Counted from the first letter of the stretch, positions 1 through 6,486 are shown. The stretch: 7,286 nt of DNA from Candidatus Competibacteraceae bacterium (GCA_007120095.1 SKOM01000215.1:1-7286), one strand, 5' to 3'. Notes: generated from the letters alone by a model not told the origin. Numbers and translations are program-made.

Positions 1-133
1 CCTCTGGAATCCAGTGCAATACCGTCAGCGTCATAACATGAGGCTGTTCGGGTTGAGTGAATGGATAAATAGCCGCTTCTGCCCATGAGTGAGCTCCGTA
101 TGCATTCCCACGCCGGAGCGTAGATTCGGCCAT
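1..133 (-). CDS. Start of an open reading frame downstream of dctP (partial; possibly the TRAP small permease)
   Basis: On the minus strand an ATG at 133-131 lies four bases after the dctP stop. It is preceded by GGGAG (plus-strand 140-144) at a six-base spacing. The frame stays open to the window edge, giving 44 codons. The visible peptide starts MAESTLRRGNAYG and has no hydrophobic segment. A second in-frame ATG at 34-32 starts MTLTVLHWIPE and could be the true start, though it has no clear ribosome binding site. TRAP operons normally place a dctQ small permease gene or a fused permease gene right after dctP, so position suggests DctQ. The residues seen do not prove this, because the membrane segments would lie outside the window. 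An open frame this short could also be chance. Confidence 0.3.
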   Translation of the reverse strand, partial: MAESTLRRGNAYGAHSWAEAAIYPFTQPEQPHVMTLTVLHWIPE

Positions 134-136
134 CCG

Positions 137-1150
137 CTACTCCCGGCACTCCGCTACATAATCCAAAAACGCGGCGTAGGTCTGGCGTGCGGGCAGGCCA
201 CGCGCTTCCAGCTCATTGAGATAAGCCTCGGTCGCCCGCTCAGCGGCCGCATCCCACTGTGCCTGATCAGCCGGATCAATACGATGCAGAGTACCGCTGC
301 GCTCGGCGACCGCACGTCCCGACTGATCCGCCACATCGAATCCCCGACCGGCGATCAGCGCCCACTCCAAGCCTGAATGATCATCGATGACCTGGCGCAA
401 ATCATCCGGCAGGCGCTCATAAGCCGCACGGTTCATGGTGGCCACAAAGGCCAGGGAATAAAACCCGAACTCAGTGTGCTGATCGACCACCTCATGCACC
501 CGAAACCCCTCAACGGCTTCCCAGGGCAGCAAAAAGCCGTCAATGATACCCCGCTGAGTGCTTTCATAAATCTGGGGTGCCGGCATACCGACCGGCTCGG
601 CACCAAGCTCTGACAGTAACCGCCCAATCACCGCTGTGGGCTGGCGGATTTTCAGGCCGCGCAAATCGTCGAGCTGAGTCACCGCCCGACCGCGGACATG
701 CAGATGACCCGGGCCGTGGACATGCACGAATAATACCTGCGTCTCGGTGTATTCCGCATCCAAAGCGCCACTGTCATACAGCTTCTGGAACGCACATGAG
801 CCTTCCTCCGCCGTGGTGAACAGACCCGGTAACTCGACAATCTGACTTAAAGGAAACCGATTGGCCGTATAACCCTGCACGGTCCAGACGATTTCGGCAA
901 TACCGGTGCGGGCGTTGTCGTAACCGGCTTGGGCGCGACCCAGGGTCTGGGCGGGAAAAATATTCACCTGGATGCGTCCATCGGAGGCAGCATGAACTGA
1001 ATCCGCCCAATCAGCAAACAAAACCTGATTCTGCCAAGCGGTTGCGGGCATAAAATGCGCGTAGCGTAAGCGCACCTCTTGCGCCATAACGACGGCGGGC
1101 GCTAGCAGCACAGCCGATAATACACTGAGTAAGCCGATGCGCAGGTTCAC
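137..1150 (-). CDS. dctP: TRAP transporter solute-binding protein, DctP family
   Basis: This is a periplasmic binding protein of a tripartite ATP-independent periplasmic (TRAP) transporter. It captures a solute, usually a carboxylate-type organic acid, and hands it to the DctQ/DctM membrane permease for ion-driven uptake. The 337-residue length is normal for the family. Residues 1-23 form a Sec signal peptide with a hydrophobic core (LSVLSAVLLAPAVV) and probable cleavage after MA at 23. The mature part opens with LRYAHFMP, typical of DctP. The GLKIRQP motif at 165-171 carries the family's conserved ligand-binding arginine (R169). The PAPQIYESTQRGIIDG stretch (190-205) followed by LPWE is the usual DctP signature. 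The start is GTG at 1150-1148, supported by CGGAG (plus 1158-1162) seven bases upstream. The substrate cannot be read from the sequence. No permease gene is complete in the window; one may follow below base 133. Confidence 0.93.
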   Translation of the reverse strand: MNLRIGLLSVLSAVLLAPAVVMAQEVRLRYAHFMPATAWQNQVLFADWADSVHAASDGRIQVNIFPAQTLGRAQAGYDNARTGIAEIVWTVQGYTANRFPLSQIVELPGLFTTAEEGSCAFQKLYDSGALDAEYTETQVLFVHVHGPGHLHVRGRAVTQLDDLRGLKIRQPTAVIGRLLSELGAEPVGMPAPQIYESTQRGIIDGFLLPWEAVEGFRVHEVVDQHTEFGFYSLAFVATMNRAAYERLPDDLRQVIDDHSGLEWALIAGRGFDVADQSGRAVAERSGTLHRIDPADQAQWDAAAERATEAYLNELEARGLPARQTYAAFLDYVAECRE

Positions 1151-1157
1151 AGATTCA

Positions 1158-1162
1158 CTCCG
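1158..1162 (-). promoter_or_regulatory. Ribosome binding site of dctP
   Basis: CGGAG on the minus strand lies seven bases before the GTG codon at 1150. It fixes this GTG as the start and leaves the whole signal peptide intact. Confidence 0.7.
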
Positions 1163-1182
1163 GTGATGGTTTTAAGCGGCGG

Positions 1183-1188
1183 ATTGTA
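1183..1188 (-). promoter_or_regulatory. Candidate -10 box for dctP
   Basis: TACAAT on the minus strand matches the sigma-70 -10 consensus at five of six bases and would give a leader of about 25 bases before the dctP GTG. The region 16-18 bases upstream contains no good -35 hexamer (CAAACC at the 17-base spacing), so the promoter is weak, needs an activator, or is not real. Confidence 0.35.
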
Positions 1189-1207
1189 CCACTGCACCGC
1201 TCTATGG

Positions 1208-1225
1208 TTTGCTATCGTCAGCAAA
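1208..1225. promoter_or_regulatory. Operator-like dyad between dctP and the VTT gene
   Basis: A perfect six-base inverted repeat, TTTGCT and AGCAAA, is separated by six bases (ATCGTC). It lies in the divergent control region, just upstream of the candidate dctP promoter and over the -35 box of the candidate promoter for the VTT gene. That placement suits a regulator binding site, but a six-base dyad can arise by chance. Confidence 0.3.
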
Positions 1226-1237
1226 GCTCGCTATCCT
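1209..1237 (+). promoter_or_regulatory. Candidate sigma-70 promoter for the VTT gene
   Basis: TTGCTA (1209-1214) and TATCCT (1232-1237) are spaced by 17 bases. Transcription would begin near 1244, almost directly at the ATG at 1246, giving a nearly leaderless message. This agrees with the absence of a Shine-Dalgarno sequence before either possible start. It is inference from consensus matching only. Confidence 0.35.
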
Positions 1238-1245
1238 TACCCGCC

Positions 1246-1914
1246 ATGACGCCTCATCTGGACGACACTACGCGCTCACAACGCTGGCGGCTGGCGGCAC
1301 TATTCGGTCTGGTGTTGCTGGGCTTTGCACTGGCGGCCTGGCAGCCTTTAGCTTTGGCAGAAATCATCGAATGGGGTCAGGAGTTTGCGCAACACCCCGC
1401 CGCCGTACCGATGCTGATCACGGTACAAGCCTTGCTGCTGGCCTTAGCGCTGCCTGGCACACTGTTGTTGTGGATGGTCGCCCCGTTTTTCAATCCCCTG
1501 GCGGCGACATTAATCCTGACCACCGGCAGTACCCTGGGTGCATTAGGCGCTTATGGAATCTCTGCATGGCTAGGTCAGGCATGGCGTCCCGATGCCCAAG
1601 GCGGCAAACTCAAGCGCTTGCTCAGCCAGCAAAGTGACTTCTTGACTCAACTGGCTCTGCGGGTATTTCCCGGTTTTCCCCATTCAGTGGTCAACTACAC
1701 GGCGGGCGCTCTGCGGCTCACCTTGCCACGCTTTGTGCTAGCCGCCGTGATCGGCCTGGGGATCAAATGGGCGGTCTATGCCAGCGCTGTACACGGTCTG
1801 GTTCAAGCTGGCCTGGGTGAAGACAATCTGGACGCCAGCGCATTAGCGCCGCTGTTTATTATTGCGGTGCTATTACTGCTGGGACGCTACGTGCGGCACC
1901 GTTTAAAGTATTAG
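1246..1914 (+). CDS. TVP38/TMEM64 family (VTT domain, DedA-like) membrane protein
   Basis: This is an inner-membrane protein of the VTT/DedA superfamily. Members have been linked to membrane lipid or undecaprenyl-phosphate translocation and envelope homeostasis, but the role of this TVP38-type member is not established. Numbered from the ATG at 1246 (222 residues), hydrophobic segments lie at about 14-33, 52-80, 84-110, 160-183 and 198-213. The core VTT signature is the stretch around 139-156, FPGFPHSVVNYTAG, which matches the family pattern of a re-entrant loop with prolines, an asparagine and a glycine. An upstream in-frame ATG at 1204 would add 14 residues (MVCYRQQSSLSLPA). I prefer 1246 because the extension is unlike the family and covers the dyad and promoter described here. 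Neither start has a clear ribosome binding site. The gene's TAG overlaps the TAA of the convergent neighbour. Confidence 0.85.
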   Translation: MTPHLDDTTRSQRWRLAALFGLVLLGFALAAWQPLALAEIIEWGQEFAQHPAAVPMLITVQALLLALALPGTLLLWMVAPFFNPLAATLILTTGSTLGALGAYGISAWLGQAWRPDAQGGKLKRLLSQQSDFLTQLALRVFPGFPHSVVNYTAGALRLTLPRFVLAAVIGLGIKWAVYASAVHGLVQAGLGEDNLDASALAPLFIIAVLLLLGRYVRHRLKY

Positions 1915-3053
1915 CGCTGGAACGGATTAACCGCCGCGAACAGGCGCTGCAGATGATCACTCAGCACCTGTTGCTGAGGCTGACCCGCATCTTTAAAGCG
2001 GCTATCCTGCTCTACCAGGGTCTGCATGATCTGTTCAGCGGTGTTGCGGTACTGATCGAGAAACTCAAGCACAGACTCGTTAAAGCGCTGATTCATGTCT
2101 TGCAGCAATTGCCCCAAACGCCGCCCCGGTTTGGAATGCTCGGGATGATCAAGCTGCTGGGTTTGTTGATAACTCTGTGCCAGGCTATAGCGTTCCACCT
2201 TGGTCATATTCACTTCCATCGCAGCCAGTTGGCTGCCATCAAAACGCAGATCGGGCACCATGGTTAATGCGGTTTGCACATCACCGTTAAAGAATTCATT
2301 GGCTAAGCGATCCAAATCCTGAACCAGGTTGTCAATCGCCTGGCGTTCCGCATCGTTGAGTTGGCCTTCTACAGAGAATCGGTAACTGCCCTGCTCATAG
2401 CGGCTGACACTGGTTAAGGCCCGGGCATTGTCTCCATCGCTGGCCACCCGGGCTTGGGCCTGAGTGTCCAGACGGCGTTCAAACTGGATCGTCACCCGAT
2501 CCCCTTCCTGAGTCAGCAGTTGTAACTCCAAACTTTCCGCTCGCTGATAGCGTTCGTTGACCGACAGCGTCGTTTGCAGCCCGGTGTTTTGGCTGAGCTG
2601 GCCGGGCGCTAGATTGGCCAAGGCGTCTAACGTCAGCCGCTCGGTTGCATCCACTTGCTCGGCAATGGTGCCTGATAACAACTGCAAACCTTCGAGAATC
2701 TCGCGCGCTTCGCGCACTCCGCGTTCCACGCCTTTGACGGCGTCCTGGCGCATCGATTCGAGCTGTTCTTCCGAGGCACCGCGCGCCCGTGCCCCCGCTA
2801 AACCCGCTTTCACAAAATCGGTAATCCGATCCGCCACTTTTTGTGGCGTGAACTCTTGCGGGTCTAGGCGTTGTAAACCCGCCACCGTCATACCAGGGAG
2901 ATGACGGGCAATATTCTCTAAGGCTTTATTTTCTAAAGTGGATAAACCCGACAAGGCGGCGTTCCCAGACGGCGACTTATTCGCCGGTAACGGTGCCAGT
3001 CCAGACTGAGGCGACTTGAAATGTGCTGGGGAAAAACCGGTATTCACAAGCAT
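1911..3053 (-). CDS. DUF5610-like protein of unknown function
   Basis: This is a soluble protein of 380 residues with no signal peptide and no membrane segment. Residues 1-45 are low-complexity (Pro, Ser, Asn, Gly) and probably disordered. Residues about 68-147 (FTPQKVADRITDFVKAGLAG onward, with GASEEQLE at 92-99 and AREILEGLQLL at 116-126) are helical and resemble the DUF5610 domain as I recall it; no search was run. A second conserved-looking part follows at about 165-285, with ESLELQLLTQEGDRVTIQF, YRFSVEGQLND and LANEFFNGDVQ. The C-terminal 80 residues are glutamine-rich and likely helical. The ATG at 3053 is chosen over the GTG at 3104 because GGAAGG lies five bases before it and because the GTG falls inside a candidate promoter. 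Function is unknown. A FliA-like promoter suggests a link to motility, which is inference. The gene stands alone, convergent with the VTT gene and divergent from glnE. Confidence 0.8.
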   Translation of the reverse strand: MLVNTGFSPAHFKSPQSGLAPLPANKSPSGNAALSGLSTLENKALENIARHLPGMTVAGLQRLDPQEFTPQKVADRITDFVKAGLAGARARGASEEQLESMRQDAVKGVERGVREAREILEGLQLLSGTIAEQVDATERLTLDALANLAPGQLSQNTGLQTTLSVNERYQRAESLELQLLTQEGDRVTIQFERRLDTQAQARVASDGDNARALTSVSRYEQGSYRFSVEGQLNDAERQAIDNLVQDLDRLANEFFNGDVQTALTMVPDLRFDGSQLAAMEVNMTKVERYSLAQSYQQTQQLDHPEHSKPGRRLGQLLQDMNQRFNESVLEFLDQYRNTAEQIMQTLVEQDSRFKDAGQPQQQVLSDHLQRLFAAVNPFQR

Positions 3054-3058
3054 GACAG

Positions 3059-3064
3059 CCTTCC
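3059..3064 (-). promoter_or_regulatory. Ribosome binding site that sets the start of the DUF5610-like gene
   Basis: GGAAGG on the minus strand lies five bases before the ATG at 3053. It favours that start over the upstream GTG at 3104, which has no such site at the usual distance. Confidence 0.65.
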
Positions 3065-3086
3065 AACAGTTAGGGATATAGAATAG

Positions 3087-3113
3087 GTTTCGGCCATTGA
3101 TCACATTTCTTGA
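3087..3113 (-). promoter_or_regulatory. Candidate sigma-28 (FliA) promoter for the DUF5610-like gene
   Basis: On the minus strand TCAAGAAA and GCCGAAAC are separated by exactly 11 bases. The enterobacterial FliA consensus is TAAAGTTT, 11 bases, GCCGATAA. The -10 part matches at six of eight positions including the whole GCCGA core, and the -35 part has TCAA for TAAA and four of eight matches. Transcription would begin near 3079, about 26 bases before the ATG and just ahead of the ribosome binding site. No equally good sigma-70 promoter was found on this strand. The site is predicted by eye only. Confidence 0.42.
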
Positions 3114-3123
3114 GGGAAACCCC

Positions 3124-3153
3124 TTGCAGGCGCTTGTAAAGCACCGCTATAGT
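3124..3153 (+). promoter_or_regulatory. Candidate sigma-70 promoter for glnE
   Basis: TTGCAG (3124-3129) and TATAGT (3148-3153) are separated by 18 bases, and each matches consensus at four or five of six positions. Transcription would begin near 3160, giving a leader of about 35 bases to the glnE ATG. It lies close beside the divergent candidate promoter of the DUF5610-like gene, so the 140-base gap serves both directions. Confidence 0.5.
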
Positions 3154-3194
3154 GAGAGTCTGTAACGCCGCTCCAGCACGCTTAGCCTTTGCAG

Positions 3195-6107
3195 ATGCCC
3201 ATGATACCCGCTGCTCCACCGCTTACCGACCTGCCACAGGTATTGCAGCCTGCCACGACCACGGTGTGGCAACAACTCCAAGAAGCGTTGCATTACACGG
3301 ATACCGAGCTGTCCGAAGACGCGCAAACGGAGCTGCTGAAGGTGTTAGCGTGCAGCGAATTTGCGGCACGTTGCCTGATTCGCCACCCCGAATGGCTACT
3401 CAGTCTGTGCGCAACCGACCCTGCAGATCACAGCGATCCTGCCGCTGATTACCCGCAACGTCTGCAAACCTTACTGGCGGACTGTGACGATATCACCGCG
3501 CTGATGCGCACTTTGCGCCAATTCCGCCATCAGCAACTCACCCGGATCGCGTGGAACGATCTGGCGGGTAATGCCCCCCTTGAGCAGATTCTCAGCGCAT
3601 TATCGGCCTTAGCGGACAGCCTGATCACGACCAGTCTGGATTGGTTGTATGCTCGGCTGTGTGAACGTTACGGCGTACCGCGAGATTCTAACGGCCAGGC
3701 CCAACAGATGGTGGTGCTGGGTATGGGCAAACTTGGTGGCCAAGAGCTGAATTTTTCCTCGGACATTGATTTAATTTTTGCCTATCCCGGCAATGGCGAA
3801 ACCGACGGTGCACGCAGCCTGAGCAATGCCGAATTTTTCCGCCGACTGGGCCAACAACTGGTCAAAGCGCTGCATGAAGTCACGGCTGATGGGTTTGTGT
3901 ATCGCGTCGATACCCGTCTGCGCCCCTTTGGCGATGCCGGGCCGCTGGTGATTTCGTTCAGCGCCATGGAAGAGTACTACCAAACTCATGGCCGCGAATG
4001 GGAGCGCTATGCCTTGATCAAAGCCCGAGTGATCGCCGGGGATGCCAACGCTGGCCAACGTCTACTGGATACCTTGCAGCCTTTTGTTTACCGGCGTTAT
4101 CTCGACTATGGTGCCTTTGAGTCACTGCGTGAGATGAAAGCCCTGATTGTCCAAGACATCGAACGTAAAAGACTGCATAACAATTTGAAATTAGGGCCAG
4201 GGGGGATTCGTGAAATTGAATTTATCGGCCAAGCGTTCCAACTGATTTACGGCGGTCGCGAACCTGAGTTACGCGGTCGGCAACTGCTGCCCGTGCTGGA
4301 TTATCTCGCCCACAGCGGCCGCTTGCCCCCAACGGCTACGGAGCAACTGCGCCAAGCTTATGTCTTTTTGCGCCGCAGCGAAAACCGCCTGCAAATGTGG
4401 GCGGATCAACAAACCCATGAGCTACCCCGTGAGGCCGTCGCTCAAGCGCGCTTGGCCTATGCTATGGGCTATGCGGATTGGCCGAGTTATGTTGACGCAT
4501 TAAACCGCCACCTCCATATCGTTGAACAGCAGTTCACCGAGGTATTCAGCCAGGACGACACCACTGGCGATGATGACTGGCAATCCCTGTGGAATGAGCG
4601 CAGCAATGGCGAACGCTTAACCCAATTATTGCAAGGCCAAGGTTTTGATGATCCTGAACGCGCCAGCCATGCCTTGCACGCTCTGCGCAACAGCTTTAAT
4701 TGTCGGGCGCTGGGGTCTCGCGGCTACCAGCGTTTGCAACAGTTAATGCCGCTGTTGCTGGAAACCGTGGTTGAGACCGACTACCCAGCGCAAACCTTAG
4801 AGCGACTCACCCAGTTGCTAGAGGCCATTGTGCGCCGTTCGGCTTATCTGGCGCTGCTGTTGGAAAATCCAGCCGCACGAACCCAATTGGTGCAACTGTG
4901 CGCCGCCAGCCCCTGGATTGCTCACTATGTGGCCCGGCATCCCCTGCTGCTGGACGAATTGCTGACACCCGCCAACCTCTACCGGCCACTGGATCGACAA
5001 CGTCTGGCACGGGAACTGGATCAGGAACTCAGCCGCATACCTGCAGACGATCAAGAGCAGCAACTCGATGTGCTGCGCCATTTTCAACAAAGCCAGATTT
5101 TACGAGTGGCTGCCGCCGATATCGCCGATGCCATGCCGTTGATGATTGTCAGCGATCACCTGACAGAGATCGCCGAGGTACTGCTGGAAAAAATCGTAGT
5201 ACTGGCTTGGGATGATTTACGCGCCCGCTTTGGCCAACCCCAGTGTGTCCTTGAGGGTCGCCCCTACCAGCCGGGGTTAGCCGTCATTGGCTACGGCAAA
5301 CTGGGCGGTTTGGAGCTAGGCTATCACTCGGATCTGGATCTGGTATTTTTACATGATAGCCAGGGCGAACACCAATCCACGGACGGTCGCCGCCAAATCG
5401 ATAATTCAACTTTTTTCACCAAGCTGGTACAGCGGATTACCCATCTACTGAGTACCCGCACGCCAGCGGGTGTATTATACGAAACCGACACCCGGTTACG
5501 CCCCAGCGGTCGTTCCGGCCTGTTAGTCAGCAGTGTGGAGGCTTTTGCCCACTATCAACAGCAACAGGCATGGACCTGGGAGCACCAAGCGCTGGTACGT
5601 GCGCGCTACATTGCGGGCTCCACTGATATTGGCACCGAATTCACGCGGATTCGGCGCGCTATCCTGTGCCAGCCGCGTGACCTGGATGACTTACAGCATC
5701 AAGTCAGCACCATGCGTGAGCGGATGCGCCGTGAACTGGACAAAAGCCAAAAGGGACGCTTTCACATCAAGCAAGGTTATGGCGGCATGATTGATATTGA
5801 ATTTTTAATTCAATATCTAGTACTTGCCCATGCCCACCGTTACCCGGAACTCATTACCTATAGCGATAATATCCGTCAGATCGACACCCTGGAGCAGGTC
5901 GGCTTACTCGATGACGATACGGCAGAATCATTGCGCGAAAGCTACCGGCGTTTGCGGCGGCGCTCTCATCGGCTCAAGCTGCAAGAACAGCCGAGTGTAG
6001 TCACAGATACCGAATTCACCGACGAACGTGCCATGGTGCAAACGCTATGGCAATATTACTTTGATCATAAAACACAAATTAATCCACCCCACAAGCAAGA
6101 GAACTGA
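3195..6107 (+). CDS. glnE: Bifunctional glutamine synthetase adenylyltransferase / adenylyl-removing enzyme
   Basis: A cytoplasmic enzyme that adds AMP to, or removes it from, a conserved tyrosine of glutamine synthetase, under control of PII and glutamine. It lowers glutamine synthetase activity when nitrogen is plentiful. Two homologous nucleotidyltransferase domains are visible. In the N-terminal (removing) domain, GMGKLGGQEL begins at 176, its metal-binding aspartates are D190 and D192 (SSDIDL), and GPGGIREIEF is at 334-343. In the C-terminal (adenylylating) domain, GYGKLGGLEL begins at 699, with D713 and D715 (SDLDL) and GYGGMIDIEF at 861-870. All key residues are intact. The length of 970 residues is slightly above the 946 of E. 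coli GlnE. The start is uncertain among TTG 3189, ATG 3195 and ATG 3201; none has a clear ribosome binding site, and the choice changes only four residues. The gene heads a probable operon with the HU gene two bases downstream. Confidence 0.97.
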   Translation: MPMIPAAPPLTDLPQVLQPATTTVWQQLQEALHYTDTELSEDAQTELLKVLACSEFAARCLIRHPEWLLSLCATDPADHSDPAADYPQRLQTLLADCDDITALMRTLRQFRHQQLTRIAWNDLAGNAPLEQILSALSALADSLITTSLDWLYARLCERYGVPRDSNGQAQQMVVLGMGKLGGQELNFSSDIDLIFAYPGNGETDGARSLSNAEFFRRLGQQLVKALHEVTADGFVYRVDTRLRPFGDAGPLVISFSAMEEYYQTHGREWERYALIKARVIAGDANAGQRLLDTLQPFVYRRYLDYGAFESLREMKALIVQDIERKRLHNNLKLGPGGIREIEFIGQAFQLIYGGREPELRGRQLLPVLDYLAHSGRLPPTATEQLRQAYVFLRRSENRLQMWADQQTHELPREAVAQARLAYAMGYADWPSYVDALNRHLHIVEQQFTEVFSQDDTTGDDDWQSLWNERSNGERLTQLLQGQGFDDPERASHALHALRNSFNCRALGSRGYQRLQQLMPLLLETVVETDYPAQTLERLTQLLEAIVRRSAYLALLLENPAARTQLVQLCAASPWIAHYVARHPLLLDELLTPANLYRPLDRQRLARELDQELSRIPADDQEQQLDVLRHFQQSQILRVAAADIADAMPLMIVSDHLTEIAEVLLEKIVVLAWDDLRARFGQPQCVLEGRPYQPGLAVIGYGKLGGLELGYHSDLDLVFLHDSQGEHQSTDGRRQIDNSTFFTKLVQRITHLLSTRTPAGVLYETDTRLRPSGRSGLLVSSVEAFAHYQQQQAWTWEHQALVRARYIAGSTDIGTEFTRIRRAILCQPRDLDDLQHQVSTMRERMRRELDKSQKGRFHIKQGYGGMIDIEFLIQYLVLAHAHRYPELITYSDNIRQIDTLEQVGLLDDDTAESLRESYRRLRRRSHRLKLQEQPSVVTDTEFTDERAMVQTLWQYYFDHKTQINPPHKQEN
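5793..5817. repeat. Perfect 11-bp inverted repeat inside glnE
   Basis: Arms GATATTGAATT (5793-5803) and AATTCAATATC (5807-5817) are exact reverse complements around a TTT loop. The element is AT-rich in a GC-rich gene. It falls on codons for the conserved DIEFLIQY part of the adenylylating domain (from D867), so protein constraint and codon choice both contribute. Confidence 0.85.
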
Positions 6108-6109
6108 CC

Positions 6110-6427
6110 ATGCATAAAAGTGATTTAATTGCCAAAGTAGCCGAATCGACCGAACAGTCTAAAGTCGATGTCAGTCGCACCTTGGACGCGACCTTGGAGG
6201 CAATCACCGAGGCACTGCAAGCGGATGAAAGCGTCACCCTGATCGGATTTGGCACTTTTGCTGCGCGCCAGCGCGCTGCCCGCAATGGGCGTAACCCACA
6301 AACGGGTAAAACCATCAAAATCAAGGCAGCGAAAGTACCCACCTTCAGAGCGGGTAAGGGATTGAAAGACGCTGTTGCGACTAAACCGGCAAAAAAATCG
6401 GCTAAAAAGTCCAAATCCGCCAAATAA
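6110..6427 (+). CDS. HU family DNA-binding protein with a lysine-rich C-terminal tail
   Basis: This is a small nucleoid-associated protein that dimerises and bends DNA. The 105 residues contain the full HU fold: N-terminal helices (MHKSDLIAKVAEST onward), the GFGTF turn at 46-50, and the beta-arm with GRNPQTGKTIKI at 60-71, including the DNA-intercalating proline P63. The fold ends near AGKGLKDAVA (81-90). Ordinary bacterial HU is about 90 residues. Here a tail of 15 residues (91-105) follows, with seven lysines plus Ala, Ser and Pro, resembling histone H1-type tails and likely to add nonspecific DNA binding. The start is two bases after the glnE stop, with only a weak AAGAG upstream, so translation is probably coupled to glnE. 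Whether it is HU-alpha, HU-beta or an accessory paralogue cannot be told, so no symbol is given. IHF is less likely because the sequence follows the HU pattern. Confidence 0.94.
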   Translation: MHKSDLIAKVAESTEQSKVDVSRTLDATLEAITEALQADESVTLIGFGTFAARQRAARNGRNPQTGKTIKIKAAKVPTFRAGKGLKDAVATKPAKKSAKKSKSAK

Positions 6428-6447
6428 GCCGTAGTGTTGAAACCACC

Positions 6448-6479
6448 ACCCAAGAATCGCGGCAGAGCGGTTTTTGGGT
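6448..6479 (+). terminator. Stem-loop after the HU gene (possible terminator or attenuator)
   Basis: ACCCAAGAATCGC (6448-6460) can pair along 13 positions, two of them G-U, with GCGGTTTTTGGGT (6467-6479) around a six-base loop. It begins 20 bases after the HU stop. The uridine run after the stem is short (three T, then GAATT), so termination may be partial. It may instead protect the 3' end of the glnE-HU message or separate expression of the SDR gene. Confidence 0.5.
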
Positions 6480-6486
6480 TTGAATT

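Noticed and set aside
4..14. Palindrome CTGGAATCCAG at the window edge
   Set aside because: Five-base arms are expected by chance and nothing nearby supports a binding site.
93..119. GCTCCG/CGGAGC stem with a 15-base loop downstream of dctP
   Set aside because: Six base pairs with a long loop and no uridine tail on either strand; too weak to call a terminator, and it falls within an open frame.
89..376. Plus-strand open frame antisense to the end of dctP
   Set aside because: It lies inside the well-supported dctP gene, has no recognisable domain and no coding features of its own.
1204..1245. Upstream ATG start for the VTT gene
   Set aside because: No ribosome binding site, the 14 added residues do not look like the family N-terminus, and they would cover the dyad and promoter.
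3054..3104. Upstream GTG start for the DUF5610-like gene
   Set aside because: The GTG lies within the candidate promoter and lacks a ribosome binding site; the ATG at 3053 has GGAAGG at good spacing.
3093..3107. CRP-like half site (TGTGATCA) ahead of the DUF5610-like gene
   Set aside because: Only one half site is present; the other half of the 16-base CRP palindrome is missing, and the bases are better explained as the spacer of the FliA-like promoter.
3152..3448. Plus-strand frame overlapping the start of glnE
   Set aside because: A shadow of glnE in another frame, with an arginine- and alanine-rich translation and no domain.
6079..6453. Minus-strand frame covering the HU gene
   Set aside because: Antisense shadow of a clear HU gene; it arises from the codon bias of the real frame.
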